Below are positions 17,400 through 25,620 of a stretch of 64,000 nt of DNA, one piece after another (position 1 is the first letter of the stretch; each line of letters opens with the position of its first letter). This DNA is from Glycomyces sp. TRM65418 (lineage in GTDB: Bacteria; Actinomycetota; Actinomycetes; Mycobacteriales; Micromonosporaceae). The position numbers and the translations under genes were made by a program. Where the stretch lies: assembly GCF_019710475.1 (NCBI RefSeq), contig NZ_JAJFAX010000003.1, positions 248,001-312,000 of the forward strand, given 5' to 3'. Below the pieces are notes generated by a model. That model made no database searches. It saw nothing but the letters and a program-made list of their open reading frames with translations, and was not told the DNA's origin.

Positions 17400-17948
17400 G
17401 TGGCACCTAGTCTGGTGAGTCGATTTTGTTTGTCGGTGGCCGCCGCGTGTGTGAGCGCGGGGCTGCTGGCCGGTTGCGGCGCGGACGGCGCCGCCGATGA
17501 AGGGGATGCGGACGAGATGGTGCAGATCAGTGAGGGCGTCGAGGTGTCGGTGTCCGAGGACACGGGTGCGAAGCCGGTGGTGACGGTGCCGGACGTGGCG
17601 GCGCCCGCGGGGTTGTTCACGTATGACGTGGTCGAGGGTGCGGGTGCTGAGGCGAAGGCCGGGGACGCGGTCGCGGTGCAGTACGCGGGGTTCAACTGGT
17701 CGGACGGCAAGGAGTTCGACGCGTCGTGGAACCGCGGGGCGCAGCCGTTCGAGGTGTCGCCGTTGGGTGCGGCGCCGGTGATCCAGGGCTGGAACGACGG
17801 TCTGATCGGGTCGCAGGTGGGCGACCGCCGGTTGATCGTGATCCCGCCGGAGCTCGGGTACGGCGCGCGGGGTGCCGGCGGTGTGATCGGGCCGAATGAG
17901 ACGCTGGTGTTCGTGGTCGACGTGGTGTCGATCAACGGCCAGTCGTAG
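17400..17948 (+). CDS. FKBP-type peptidyl-prolyl isomerase lipoprotein
   Basis: 182 aa. A lipoprotein signal ends at LLAGC with C26 as the lipidated residue. After an acidic linker of ~40 residues a complete FKBP domain follows: AVQYAGFNWSDGKEFDASW, PVIQGWNDGLIG, VIPPELGYG and LVFVVDVV. It should catalyse proline isomerisation in exported proteins outside the membrane. GTG start with TAGGTT 6 nt upstream, thus leaderless. Its codons end more often in G than those of the genes at 3-14 kb. Confidence 0.88.
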   Translation: MAPSLVSRFCLSVAAACVSAGLLAGCGADGAADEGDADEMVQISEGVEVSVSEDTGAKPVVTVPDVAAPAGLFTYDVVEGAGAEAKAGDAVAVQYAGFNWSDGKEFDASWNRGAQPFEVSPLGAAPVIQGWNDGLIGSQVGDRRLIVIPPELGYGARGAGGVIGPNETLVFVVDVVSINGQS

Positions 17949-17958
17949 CGGGGTTTGC

Positions 17959-17994
17959 GGAGGGGCGTCGCGCTTTCGGGCGCGGCGCCCCTCC
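17959..17994. terminator. Bidirectional hairpin terminator
   Basis: GGAGGGGCGTCGCGC pairs with GCGCGGCGCCCCTCC over 15 bp with one G-T wobble around a six-base loop. It lies between the convergent FKBP and MoaD-like genes, 10 nt from each stop codon. Confidence 0.8.
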
Positions 17995-18003
17995 GTCGTG
18001 GTG

Positions 18004-18291
18004 TCAGGCGCCTCCGGCGATGGAGGGCAGGATCTGGAGGTCGTGGCCGTCGACGGGGGTGGCGAGGCCTTGGAGTCGGCGGCTTTCGTCGTCGCCGATG
18101 TAGATGTTGACGTAGCGGCGCAGGTGGCCGGCTTCGTCGCGCAGTCGCCTGCCCAGGCGGGGGTGGCGGGCGTCGATCTGGTCGAGGACGTCGGCGAGGG
18201 TGGCTCCGGGCGGGAGGTCGACGGTGAGGTGGCGGGCCCCGCCGCATTCGGAGGCGAGCGCGGCGGGGAGTTTGACGTCGATGGCGCCCAT
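18004..18291 (-). CDS. MoaD/ThiS-family ubiquitin-like protein
   Basis: 95 aa beta-grasp protein: LTVDLPPGATLADVLDQI, RYVNIYIGDDESRRLQGLAT and a C-terminus ending SIAGGA. The terminal GG that MoaD and ThiS use for adenylation is followed by one extra alanine, so activation might need trimming or may not occur. Its ATG overlaps the stop of the BNR propeller gene. No molybdopterin or thiamine genes are nearby, so it is probably a dedicated partner of that protein. Confidence 0.8.
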   Translation of the reverse strand: MGAIDVKLPAALASECGGARHLTVDLPPGATLADVLDQIDARHPRLGRRLRDEAGHLRRYVNIYIGDDESRRLQGLATPVDGHDLQILPSIAGGA

Positions 18292-19436
18292 CAGGGGGTC
18301 TCCATGGCTCTGACGCAGAGGACGTCGGGGAGGTGGGCGGCGATGAGGCGCCACTCCCCTGTGCTGTCGTCGGCGGTCCAGACGTCGCCGCAGCGGGTGC
18401 CGAAGTACCAGCCGGGGTCGTCGGCGGCGGCGTCGGTGCAGGCGCCGTCGCGCATGACGGTGCCGTAGTAGGGCTCTTCGGGGAGGCCGGTGCCCCAGGG
18501 GGTCCAGGTCTCGCCGTTGTCGGTGGTGCGCCAGGCGCCGATGCGGTGGTCGGGCGGGGTGCGGTCCATGGATTCGCCGACGGGCCAGGCCATGACGGTG
18601 CCCGGTCGGGTGGGGTGGGCGACGATGGCGAATCCGAAGTTGGAGGGCAGGGTCGCGGAGATGTTCGTCCAGCCGCCGTCGGGTCGGGTGGCGCGGTAGG
18701 CGGGGCCGTGGCTTTGGGTGAAGAGGGTGCCGGCGGCGTCGCGGGTGACCTTGTGGATGCATTGGCCGGATTCGGGGGCTTCGTCGGGGCCGTAGTCGAC
18801 GGTGATGCCTTGGGTGATGCCGGTCCAGGTCTTGCCGTCGTCGTGGGTCTGGTAGATCCCGCCCGAGGAGATGGCGACGGTGAGGGTGTCGGGGTCGGTG
18901 GGGTCGGGGACGATGGTGTGGACGGCGGGGCCGCCGGCGCCGGAGGCCCAGGTGGTGTGCTGGGGGTGGTCCCAGAGGGCCTGGTTGAACGTGAAGGTCT
19001 GGCCGCCGTCGTCGGAGGTCCACAGGCTGGTGGGTTCGACGCCGGCCCAGACGCGGTCGCCGGGGCCGAAGGCGAGTTGCCAGATGCGTTTGACGGTGTT
19101 GGTCTTGTCGGAGTCGGGTTGGTCGATGCCGGCGGTCTCGGAGAAGTCGAGGGGCCGGTACGGGAGGTCCTGCGGGAAGGCCATGGGGGTGTTCTGGGGT
19201 TCGGACCAGGTGGCGGCGTGGTCGTCGGAGTGCCAGATGCTGGGTCCGAAGAAGGTGTCGGCGCCGATGAGGACGCGGCCGGTGGCGGGGTCGCAGGCGG
19301 CGGCGTAGATCTCGGCGACGGCGGTGAAGCCGTCGTCGTCGAGTTTGACGGGGCCGTCGACGCTCCAGTGGGCGCGGTCGTCGCTGCGGGCGGTGAAGAG
19401 GCCTTTGCGGGTGCCGATGAGGACGAGGTAGGCCAT
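18291..19436 (-). CDS. BNR/sialidase-like beta-propeller protein
   Basis: 381 aa. Asp-box motifs recur: HSDDHAATW, TSDDGGQTF, THDDGKTW and TTDNGETW, as in sialidase-fold or photosystem-assembly-type propellers. No signal peptide is visible, so it is probably cytoplasmic, and the sialidase arginine triad is not evident. AAAGGAG precedes the ATG. It is coupled to a MoaD-like gene, an arrangement I recall in other actinobacteria. Annotation as an exo-alpha-sialidase would be over-reach. Confidence 0.75.
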   Translation of the reverse strand: MAYLVLIGTRKGLFTARSDDRAHWSVDGPVKLDDDGFTAVAEIYAAACDPATGRVLIGADTFFGPSIWHSDDHAATWSEPQNTPMAFPQDLPYRPLDFSETAGIDQPDSDKTNTVKRIWQLAFGPGDRVWAGVEPTSLWTSDDGGQTFTFNQALWDHPQHTTWASGAGGPAVHTIVPDPTDPDTLTVAISSGGIYQTHDDGKTWTGITQGITVDYGPDEAPESGQCIHKVTRDAAGTLFTQSHGPAYRATRPDGGWTNISATLPSNFGFAIVAHPTRPGTVMAWPVGESMDRTPPDHRIGAWRTTDNGETWTPWGTGLPEEPYYGTVMRDGACTDAAADDPGWYFGTRCGDVWTADDSTGEWRLIAAHLPDVLCVRAMETP

Positions 19437-19500
19437 GGCGGGCTCCTTTGCCGGTCGTGGTGGCTGTCGGTTCCCATCGTCGCGCCCGGGTGTGACGTTT

Positions 19501-20037
19501 TCAGGTCGTTTCGTGGTTTGCGCTGTTCAGGGCGGCCGTGATGTGGGCGGCGGTCTGGTCGGGGGTGCGGTGGGTGGTGTCGATGACGGTGGTCTCGGTG
19601 CTCATCCACTCCCCCAGTGCCCGTTCGTAGGCGTCGCGGTGGTCGAGGCGCCATTGTCGGGCGGCGGGTTCGTCGGTGTCGGCTTCGACGCGGGTGTGGA
19701 AGGCGTCGCGGTCGGCGTGGAGGGTGAACGCGTGCACGGGGATGTCGTGTCGGGCGAAGCCGTCCATGAGTTCGGTCCAGTAGTGGTGTTGGAGGACCGA
19801 TTGCGGGATGACGAGGGTGCCGCCGACGAAGTCGAGGAGGTGGCGGGCGGTCTCGACGGTGAGGGCGCGCCAGGGGGGCCATTCCTTGAAGTCCTGGTGG
19901 GGGATGTCGCCGATGATGGGGCGCAGCAGGAAGCCGATGTGCTCGGCGTCGAACAGCCGGGCGGGGAGGGCGTCTTCGAGGAGGCGTGCGGTCGTGGTCT
20001 TGCCGGCGCCGAAGGCGCCGTTGAGCCATACGATCAT
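19501..20037 (-). CDS. P-loop ATP-binding protein, TmrB/AAA-like
   Basis: 178 aa. The P-loop NGAFGAGKTTTA is at residues 6-17, followed by LFDAEHIGFLLRP. The opening IVWLNGAFGAGKT is typical of TmrB-like nucleotide-binding proteins, originally known from tunicamycin resistance, and of small adenylylate-kinase-like AAA proteins. TAGATT lies 6 nt before the ATG with no ribosome site, so the mRNA is leaderless. Its own substrate is unknown. Confidence 0.78.
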   Translation of the reverse strand: MIVWLNGAFGAGKTTTARLLEDALPARLFDAEHIGFLLRPIIGDIPHQDFKEWPPWRALTVETARHLLDFVGGTLVIPQSVLQHHYWTELMDGFARHDIPVHAFTLHADRDAFHTRVEADTDEPAARQWRLDHRDAYERALGEWMSTETTVIDTTHRTPDQTAAHITAALNSANHETT

Positions 20038-20154
20038 CGTGGGAATCTAGCAGGACCGGCGGTGTCGCTCGGGCTTGGTTCGTGTTACGTTGCGAACATT
20101 CGGGCGCGGTGCTGCGCCTCCTGCCAGACTCGTGTCCCGTTAGGACGATGCCTC

Positions 20155-20856
20155 ATGCGCGCCTCCCGTCTCGCCCTCGTGCTCCCCCTCGTGCTGTTGG
20201 CCGCCTGTGAGGACATGTCCGGCCTGGTCGACGAGGCCACTTCCGGTGTCGCGCCCGGGAGCGGGCCGCAGGCCTCCGGGGAGTTCAGCGAGACCGCCCC
20301 GTTCACCGTCGCCGTCGACCCGGCCGCGTTGACGGCGGACATCGAGGCGCTCGCGGTCGCCGAGGAACGCGACGAGGGCTATGACCGGTCGCTGTTCCCG
20401 CATTGGAGGGATGACGACGGCAACGGCTGCGATGCCCGCGACGACGTCTTGATCGCCCAGGACCGGTCCGGGAACCTGACGGAGGCCGACTGCGACGGCG
20501 CCATGACCGGGGAGTGGGTCTCGATGTACGACGCCGAGACGGTGACCGACTCCGGTGACATCGACATCGACCATTTCGTGCCGCTCAAGGAAGCCTGGGG
20601 CTCCGGGGCGGTGGACTGGACGACCGAGGACCGGCAGGCGTACGCGAACTGGCAGGAGAACGCCTGGCACTTGATCGCGGTGACCGCCTCCTCGAACCGG
20701 TCGAAGTCCGACAAGGACCCGGCGGAGTGGATGCCCGAGGACGAGACGGTCTGGTGCGCTTATGTGTGGGCGTGGGTCGAGGTCAAGACCGAATGGGACC
20801 TGAGCGTCGACGAGGCCGAGCGGGCGGCGCTGCTGGACTACGCCGCGAGGTGCTGA
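20155..20856 (+). CDS. HNH-family (DUF1524) nuclease-like lipoprotein
   Basis: 233 aa. Lipoprotein signal VLLAAC gives C18 as lipidation site. The C-terminal half has the DUF1524/HNH core: DIDHFVPLKEAWGSGA, WQENAWHLIAVTASSNRSKS and DKDPAEWMP. Such secreted HNH proteins are common in actinomycetes and may act as extracellular nucleases. AGGA stands 9 nt upstream of the ATG. It is convergent with the next gene across only 13 bases. Confidence 0.82.
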   Translation: MRASRLALVLPLVLLAACEDMSGLVDEATSGVAPGSGPQASGEFSETAPFTVAVDPAALTADIEALAVAEERDEGYDRSLFPHWRDDDGNGCDARDDVLIAQDRSGNLTEADCDGAMTGEWVSMYDAETVTDSGDIDIDHFVPLKEAWGSGAVDWTTEDRQAYANWQENAWHLIAVTASSNRSKSDKDPAEWMPEDETVWCAYVWAWVEVKTEWDLSVDEAERAALLDYAARC

Positions 20857-20869
20857 CCGGGGAGCCGGG

Positions 20870-21544
20870 TCAGCCGAGTGTCAGCCACCTGAGGCCGTGC
20901 GCCTCTGCTCGGGCGCGTTCGGCGGCGGTGAACGCGCCCCGGCCCGTGGCCTTCGCGAGGAACGCCACCGCGTCCATGCCGAGGTCCGCTAGGGCGGTGC
21001 GGTGTTCGGGTCCGAGGAGGAGCGCGGTGAGGCGGTCGGCGGCTTCGGGGGTGGTCCAGCGGGGCCGGTCGAGGGCGTCGGCGAGGTCGATGCCGTGGAC
21101 GGCGACTTCGACCACGCGGGTGGTGAGGAAGTCGGCGAGGGTCATGGGGTCGCCGTGGCGGGTGGTCACGCGGCGGCCGGTGGGTGCGGCGGCGCAGCGG
21201 GTGGCGACGCGCCGCCAGGTGGCCGTGAAGTCGGCGGCGACGGCGGCGCCTCCGGTGCGGGCGGCCAGGGCGGCCGAGTCGAGCCGGGCGTCGTTCTCCG
21301 CGGGTGAGAAGCGCTCGTCGGGTCGGTAGTACCCGGCCGCGTCCACCGTGGCGGTCTCGGGTTCGGGGGCGTCCAGCATGGTGTCGAGGCGGCCGACGGC
21401 CATGGTGATGTGGGCGGTCAGTGCGGCGGCGTCCCACGGTTCGCACCGTGTCGGCGCGGCCCAGTCGTCGGGGCCGAGTCCGGCCAGGACGGTCGCGAGT
21501 CGTTCGGATTCGGCGTTGAACGCTTCGAGGACGGCTGCCATCAT
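20870..21544 (-). CDS. Mycothiol-dependent maleylpyruvate isomerase-like protein
   Basis: 224 aa, DinB-like N-terminal bundle: FNAESERLATVLAGL, WDAAALTAHITMAVGRLDTM and DFLTTRVVEVAVHGIDLADA, the last two holding the metal-binding histidines. Members use mycothiol, the actinobacterial thiol. TAGGCT lies 7 nt upstream of the first of two tandem ATGs, so it is probably leaderless. A similar protein is at 28117-28749. The substrate is unknown. Confidence 0.8.
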   Translation of the reverse strand: MMAAVLEAFNAESERLATVLAGLGPDDWAAPTRCEPWDAAALTAHITMAVGRLDTMLDAPEPETATVDAAGYYRPDERFSPAENDARLDSAALAARTGGAAVAADFTATWRRVATRCAAAPTGRRVTTRHGDPMTLADFLTTRVVEVAVHGIDLADALDRPRWTTPEAADRLTALLLGPEHRTALADLGMDAVAFLAKATGRGAFTAAERARAEAHGLRWLTLG

Positions 21545-21581
21545 GGACCGGAGCCTATGGCACTGATGCGAGGAGACGCCG

Positions 21582-21863
21582 GTGGCGTTCGCCGCTGTGG
21601 TCCGCCCCGTGATCGACCGGATCCACGTGGCCGTGCGCCTCGACGGTCGGCGCCGCCACCGGGCGGACGCGCATCGGGCGGCGTGGCGCGCGGCGGGACT
21701 CACGGTCGACCGGATCAGGGCCCTCCCCGAGGGGCCCGAGCGGGCGGCGATCGAGGCCGACACGGACCGGTGCGACGAGCCGGGCGGTGCGGTCCTGGAC
21801 GCCGATGAGCGCCTGGAGCTGCTGGGCGGCCTCGGGGCGCTGGCCGACGGCCTGGCCCGGTGA
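21582..21863 (+). CDS. Hypothetical protein
   Basis: 93 aa, not recognised. GAGGAG lies 6 nt before the GTG start and third positions are almost all G or C, so it is probably translated. The first ~45 residues are basic with many Arg and His; the remainder is acidic and helical. No signal or membrane segment. It lies between the mycothiol enzyme and the TPR-like gene, 22 nt before the latter's start. Confidence 0.5.
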   Translation: MAFAAVVRPVIDRIHVAVRLDGRRRHRADAHRAAWRAAGLTVDRIRALPEGPERAAIEADTDRCDEPGGAVLDADERLELLGGLGALADGLAR

Positions 21864-21885
21864 GCGCTCGCGTAAGTTGCCTGGC

Positions 21886-22386
21886 ATGAGTATTGAAGAT
21901 TGGGAAGCGCGCGTGGCGGCGCTGTGGGAGCGGCTCGACGCGATGGACCGGGACGCGTTCGTCGCCGCGATGCGGGACCTGGCCGCCGAGCGCGGTCCCG
22001 ACGATCCGGTGGCGCTGTTCGAGGTCGGCGGCGCGCACGATTCGACCGGGTACACCGAGATCGCCGTGGGCTACTACGAGCGGGCGATCGCGGCCGGGTT
22101 GAGCGGGGTGCGGCGGCGGCGCGTGTCGATCCAGATGGCCTCGTCCCTGCGCGAGACCGGGCGTCCCGAGGAGGCGCTCAAGGTCATCGAGGAGGAGCGG
22201 ACGCGCGGGTCGGACGAGTACGACGACGCGCTGGCGATGTGCGAGGCGCTGACGCTCGCGAAGCTCGGCCGCGACCGCGAGGGCCTGTCGGTGGCGCTGA
22301 TCGCGCTGGCGCCGCATCTGCCCCGGTATCAGCGGTCCACGGTGAACTACGCCCGCGGCCTGGTCGGTCTCGACCCGCTCCCTTAG
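21886..22386 (+). CDS. TPR-like helical protein
   Basis: 166 aa. Helical repeats of about 34 residues are visible, for example DDPVALFEVGGAHDSTGYTE followed by AVGYYERAIAAGL, and MASSLRETGRPEEALKVIEE. It has no signal peptide, so it is likely a cytoplasmic scaffold. TAAGTT is 7 nt upstream of the ATG, so the message is probably leaderless even though the preceding gene ends only 22 nt away. Confidence 0.7.
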   Translation: MSIEDWEARVAALWERLDAMDRDAFVAAMRDLAAERGPDDPVALFEVGGAHDSTGYTEIAVGYYERAIAAGLSGVRRRRVSIQMASSLRETGRPEEALKVIEEERTRGSDEYDDALAMCEALTLAKLGRDREGLSVALIALAPHLPRYQRSTVNYARGLVGLDPLP

Positions 22387-22586
22387 CGCCGCAGGCGGGT
22401 CCGGCTGCCGTGGTCGGTGCCTCCGGTTTCTCGCGGTCCCCGGTGACGGCACCCGGGTCGGCGGGTGCGCGGGGTCCGGTCCGGTGCGGGTCGCGAGGCG
22501 GGTCGTTTCGTCGCGGCCAGTCGGGCGCGTCAGGCGTCGGCGGCCCGGTCGCAGGCGGTCTGGACGAGGGCCCGGCCGGCGTCTTT

Positions 22587-22967
22587 TCAGCGCACGTCGC
22601 GGTAGTACGCAATCTTCCCGGAGATGTAGTCGCGTTTGGCGGCGAGGTCGGCCATGCGCTCGTCGACGGCGACCCGGTGGGCCTCCAGGAGCGCGATGCG
22701 GTCGTCGATGGTGTGGTCGCCTTCGCGGACCAGGTGCGCGAAGCGGCACATCTGCTCCACGGGCATGCCGGTGTCGCGCAGGCATTTGAGGGTGCCGAGC
22801 CATTCGAGGTGGTCGTCGGTGAAGCGGCGCTGCCCGGTGGCGGTGCGCTCGACGGCGTCGATGAGGCCGATCCGCTCGTAGTAGCGCAGGGTGTCCATGG
22901 TGAATCCGGAGCGGCGCGCGCATTCGCCGATCGTGTAGGTCGATGCGGGAGAGACGTTGACTGCCAC
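22587..22967 (-). CDS. MerR-family transcriptional regulator
   Basis: 126 aa: N-terminal winged HTH (YTIGECARRSGFTMDTLRYY, ERIGLIDA, RRFTDDHLEWL) and a coiled-coil dimerisation helix (RIALLEAHRVAVDERMADLA). It lacks the conserved cysteines of metal sensors, so it likely responds to an organic or redox signal. GTG start. It diverges from an aldo/keto reductase, and the intervening DNA has a MerR-type promoter with a 19-bp spacer. Confidence 0.88.
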   Translation of the reverse strand: MAVNVSPASTYTIGECARRSGFTMDTLRYYERIGLIDAVERTATGQRRFTDDHLEWLGTLKCLRDTGMPVEQMCRFAHLVREGDHTIDDRIALLEAHRVAVDERMADLAAKRDYISGKIAYYRDVR

Positions 22968-23004
22968 GAGAGACGAGGATACCTCACCGTTCCTGCCAGC
23001 GGGT

Positions 23005-23035
23005 TTGCGTTGGAGTCCACTCCAAGTCCTAGCGT
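23005..23035 (+). promoter_or_regulatory. MerR-type promoter with 19-bp spacer and dyad operator
   Basis: -35 TTGCGT (23005-23010) and -10 TAGCGT (23030-23035) are separated by 19 bp. Between and overlapping them lies TTGGAGTCCACTCCAA (23010-23025), a dyad with perfect 7-bp arms. The over-long spacer with the operator inside it is the hallmark of promoters activated by MerR-family proteins through DNA untwisting. Targets: the aldo/keto reductase, and possibly the MerR gene. Confidence 0.75.
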
Positions 23036-23070
23036 CGGTCCCATCGGATCACGACGAGAGGAGACCCGTG

Positions 23071-24036
23071 ATGGAACGGATCGCAATGGGACCGGACGGC
23101 ATCGAGGTGTCGCGGCTGTGCCTGGGGGCGATGGCCCTGGGCGGGGTGCAGGACGAGGCGACGAGCTTCGCGATCCTGGACCGGTTCGTCGAACTGGGCG
23201 GCACGTTCATCGACACCGCCAACTGCTACATGTTCTGGATCCCCGGCGGCACCGGCGACGAGTCGGAGCTGCTGCTGGGGCGCTGGCTGGCCTCGCGCGG
23301 CAACCGCGACGACCTGGTCATCGCCACGAAGGTGGGGCGGCGCCCGTCGTTCCCCGGCGGCGGCCTGGAGCATTCCGAGCCGTTGACGCCCGAACGCATC
23401 GAGGCGGGGCTGGAGGAGTCGCTGCAGCGCCTGGGCACCGACCGGGTGGACCTGTTCTGGGCGCACCGCGACGACCGGGACACGCCACTGGAGACGACGG
23501 TGGCCGGGTTCGACGCGGTGGTGCGGGCGGGGAAGGCGCGCATGGTCGGGGCGTCGAACTACACGGCGTGGCGGGTCGAGCGGGCCCGCGCGATCGCCGC
23601 CGCCACGGGCGCGGCGGCGTACACGGCGATGCAGAACCGGTACTCGTACCTGCAGCCGCGCCCCGACACGGTCCTGCCCGAGGGCGGGCACGTCCACGCC
23701 GCGGCGACGGACCTGGACTATGTCGACCAGACCCCGGGCATGGCTCTGCTGGCGTACTCCTCGCTGCTGAGCGGGGCGTACACGAACCCGGCCAAGCCCC
23801 TCGGCGCGCACTACGCGCACCCGGGCACCGACGCGCGGCTCCAGGCCCTGGACGCGGTGGCCGCCCAGACGGGGGCGACCCGCAACCAGGTGGTGCTGGC
23901 GTGGCTGGCCGGGCAAGCGGCGCCGGTCGTCCCCCTGGTCGGGGTGTCGTCGGTGGCGCAGCTCGAAGAGGTCGCCGCCGGGCTCGACCTGAAGCTCGAC
24001 GCCGAGCAGTGGCAGCGCCTGACCGACGCCGCCTGA
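23071..24036 (+). CDS. Aldo/keto reductase
   Basis: 321 aa, AKR TIM barrel. The catalytic set appears as Asp and Tyr in FIDTANCYMFW, Lys in LVIATKVG and His in VDLFWAHRDD. The C-terminal NADPH-binding part is VPLVGVSSVAQLEEV. GAGGAG lies 7 nt before the ATG; the GTG at 23068 is less well placed. The MerR regulator and its operator upstream suggest induction by a small toxic carbonyl or redox compound. Confidence 0.87.
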   Translation: MERIAMGPDGIEVSRLCLGAMALGGVQDEATSFAILDRFVELGGTFIDTANCYMFWIPGGTGDESELLLGRWLASRGNRDDLVIATKVGRRPSFPGGGLEHSEPLTPERIEAGLEESLQRLGTDRVDLFWAHRDDRDTPLETTVAGFDAVVRAGKARMVGASNYTAWRVERARAIAAATGAAAYTAMQNRYSYLQPRPDTVLPEGGHVHAAATDLDYVDQTPGMALLAYSSLLSGAYTNPAKPLGAHYAHPGTDARLQALDAVAAQTGATRNQVVLAWLAGQAAPVVPLVGVSSVAQLEEVAAGLDLKLDAEQWQRLTDAA

Positions 24037-24063
24037 GCGGCGACGGAGCCCCGACCGGGCGGT

Positions 24064-24483
24064 TCAGCCCAGGAAGCTGAGGCGGACCGTCCGGTCGGGG
24101 TTGTCGCGGTTGGTGTCGACCAGGAGCACCGACTGCCACGTGCCCAGGGCGATGCGGCCGGCGACGACCGGGAGGGTGGCGTGCGGGGCGATCAGCGCCG
24201 GCAGGACGTGGTCGCGCCCGTGCCCGGTCGAACCGTGCTGGTGACGCCACCGGTCGGTGCGCGGCAGAAGGTCGCCGAGGGCGTCGAGGAGGTCCTCGTC
24301 CGAGCCCGCGCCGGTCTCGATCACGGCGATCCCGGCCGTGGCGTGCGGGACGAACACGTTGAGCAGGCCCTCGCGGGCGCCGATGGACCCCAGGAACCGC
24401 TCGCACTCGCCGGTCAGGTCCTTGACGGCCTCGCGGCGCCCGGTATGGACGGCGAAGGTGTGGGTGTGGAACGCCGAGCTCAT
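24064..24483 (-). CDS. YjbQ-family (UPF0047) protein
   Basis: 139 aa, the full UPF0047 fold: GLLNVFVPHATAGIAVIET, HGRDHVLPALIAPHATLPV and LGTWQSVLLVDTNRDNPDRT. Conserved His and Glu form a metal site; some members were reported to have thiamine phosphate synthase-like activity, though the true role is uncertain. CAGGAT is 7 nt before the ATG, suggesting a leaderless mRNA. It diverges from the tyrosine recombinase. Confidence 0.87.
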   Translation of the reverse strand: MSSAFHTHTFAVHTGRREAVKDLTGECERFLGSIGAREGLLNVFVPHATAGIAVIETGAGSDEDLLDALGDLLPRTDRWRHQHGSTGHGRDHVLPALIAPHATLPVVAGRIALGTWQSVLLVDTNRDNPDRTVRLSFLG

Positions 24484-24587
24484 ACCCGCGATCCTGCCAT
24501 GCCGCCCGCGCCCGCGTGCGCCGGTCGCCGTCGGGCGCGTCGATTATCGTGGGGCGCACGTACACGAGCGTGTTGGAGGGTGAAGCG

Positions 24588-25571
24588 TTGGACGGTGCAC
24601 TCCCGGCGATCCCGGGCCTCGACTGGAGCGACCGCACAGTGGTCGCCTCCCCGAACGCCGACCCCTACCGGGCCTATCTGGACTCGCTGGGGTCGGCCGA
24701 GTCGCGGCGGACGATGCGCGGGTGCCTCGACCGGATCGCGCAGCTGCTCTCGGGCGACCCCGAGACCACCGGCGAGGGCCAGCCGTGGCATCTGCTGCGC
24801 TACGAGCACACCTCGCGGCTGCGGGCGGCGATGATCGACGCGGGCTGGTCGGGCGCCTACGTCAACAAGCACCTCGCGGCCCTGCGGCGGGTCCTCAAGG
24901 AAGCCTGGCGGCTCGACCTGATGGCCGCCGAGGACTACCAGCGGGCGTGCGACCTGCAGCCGGTCAAGGCCACGCGGCTGCCGGTGGGGCAGCAGGTCGA
25001 CGCCGAGGCCCTCGGCGCGGCCCTGTACGCGTGCGACGCCGACCCCGGCCCCGCCGGGGCCCGCGACGCCGCGGTCCTGGCGACCCTGTACTCCACCGGC
25101 TGCCGCCGCAGCGAGATCGCCTCGATGCGCCTGGCCGACTACGACCCGGCCGAGCGGTCCATCCGCATCGTCGGCAAGGGCAACAAGGAACGCGCCGTCT
25201 ACGTCACCGAGGCCGCCCAGGCCCGCCTGGAGCGGTGGACGAAGGTCCGCGGCCTCACCCCCGGGGCCCTGTTCTGCCCGATCAACAAGGCCGGGAAGCT
25301 CCGCAAGTCCGGGAACCGGCTCGCGGGCATGACCGGCCAGGCCATCGCCGACCTGCTCACCAAGCGCCTGGTCGAGGCGGGCCAGCGCCGCCACACCCCG
25401 CACGACTTCCGCCGCACCTTCATCGGCGAGCTCCTCGACGCGGGCGTGGACCTGGCCATCACCCAGTCCCTGGTCGGGCACGCGTCCCCGGCGACGACGG
25501 CCCGCTACGACCGGCGCCCGGCGCGGCGCTCGCGCGAGGCGGTCGACCGCCTGCAGCTGCCCGAATCGTGA
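24588..25571 (+). CDS. Tyrosine recombinase / integrase
   Basis: 327 aa. N-terminal SAM-like core-binding domain (AYLDSLGSAESRRTMRGCLD) and a C-terminal catalytic domain. All catalytic positions are visible: Arg in TGCRRSEIASMRL, Lys in GKGNKERAVYV, HxxR in HDFRR, His in VGHAS and Tyr in TTARYDRR. TTG start is preferred: GGAGGG lies 7 nt before it and TATCGT at 24545-24550 would place transcription start ~30 nt upstream. No phage or element genes, tRNA or att repeats are beside it, so it looks like a free-standing recombinase or relic of an element. Confidence 0.82.
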   Translation: MDGALPAIPGLDWSDRTVVASPNADPYRAYLDSLGSAESRRTMRGCLDRIAQLLSGDPETTGEGQPWHLLRYEHTSRLRAAMIDAGWSGAYVNKHLAALRRVLKEAWRLDLMAAEDYQRACDLQPVKATRLPVGQQVDAEALGAALYACDADPGPAGARDAAVLATLYSTGCRRSEIASMRLADYDPAERSIRIVGKGNKERAVYVTEAAQARLERWTKVRGLTPGALFCPINKAGKLRKSGNRLAGMTGQAIADLLTKRLVEAGQRRHTPHDFRRTFIGELLDAGVDLAITQSLVGHASPATTARYDRRPARRSREAVDRLQLPES

Positions 25572-25620
25572 TGTCGATTTCTGGCTAGCCGTTGTCGGGG
25601 GCGGGGGCCATGCTTAGGGC

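Noticed and set aside
18291-19436. Exo-alpha-sialidase
   Set aside because: Asp-box repeats alone do not make a sialidase; there is no signal peptide and no clear arginine triad.
16700-20029. Continuous 1109-codon frame on the minus strand
   Set aside because: It spans several genes in other frames, is made almost only of Pro, Arg, Thr and Ser, and only its 3' end (rhomboid) is real. It is an effect of high GC.
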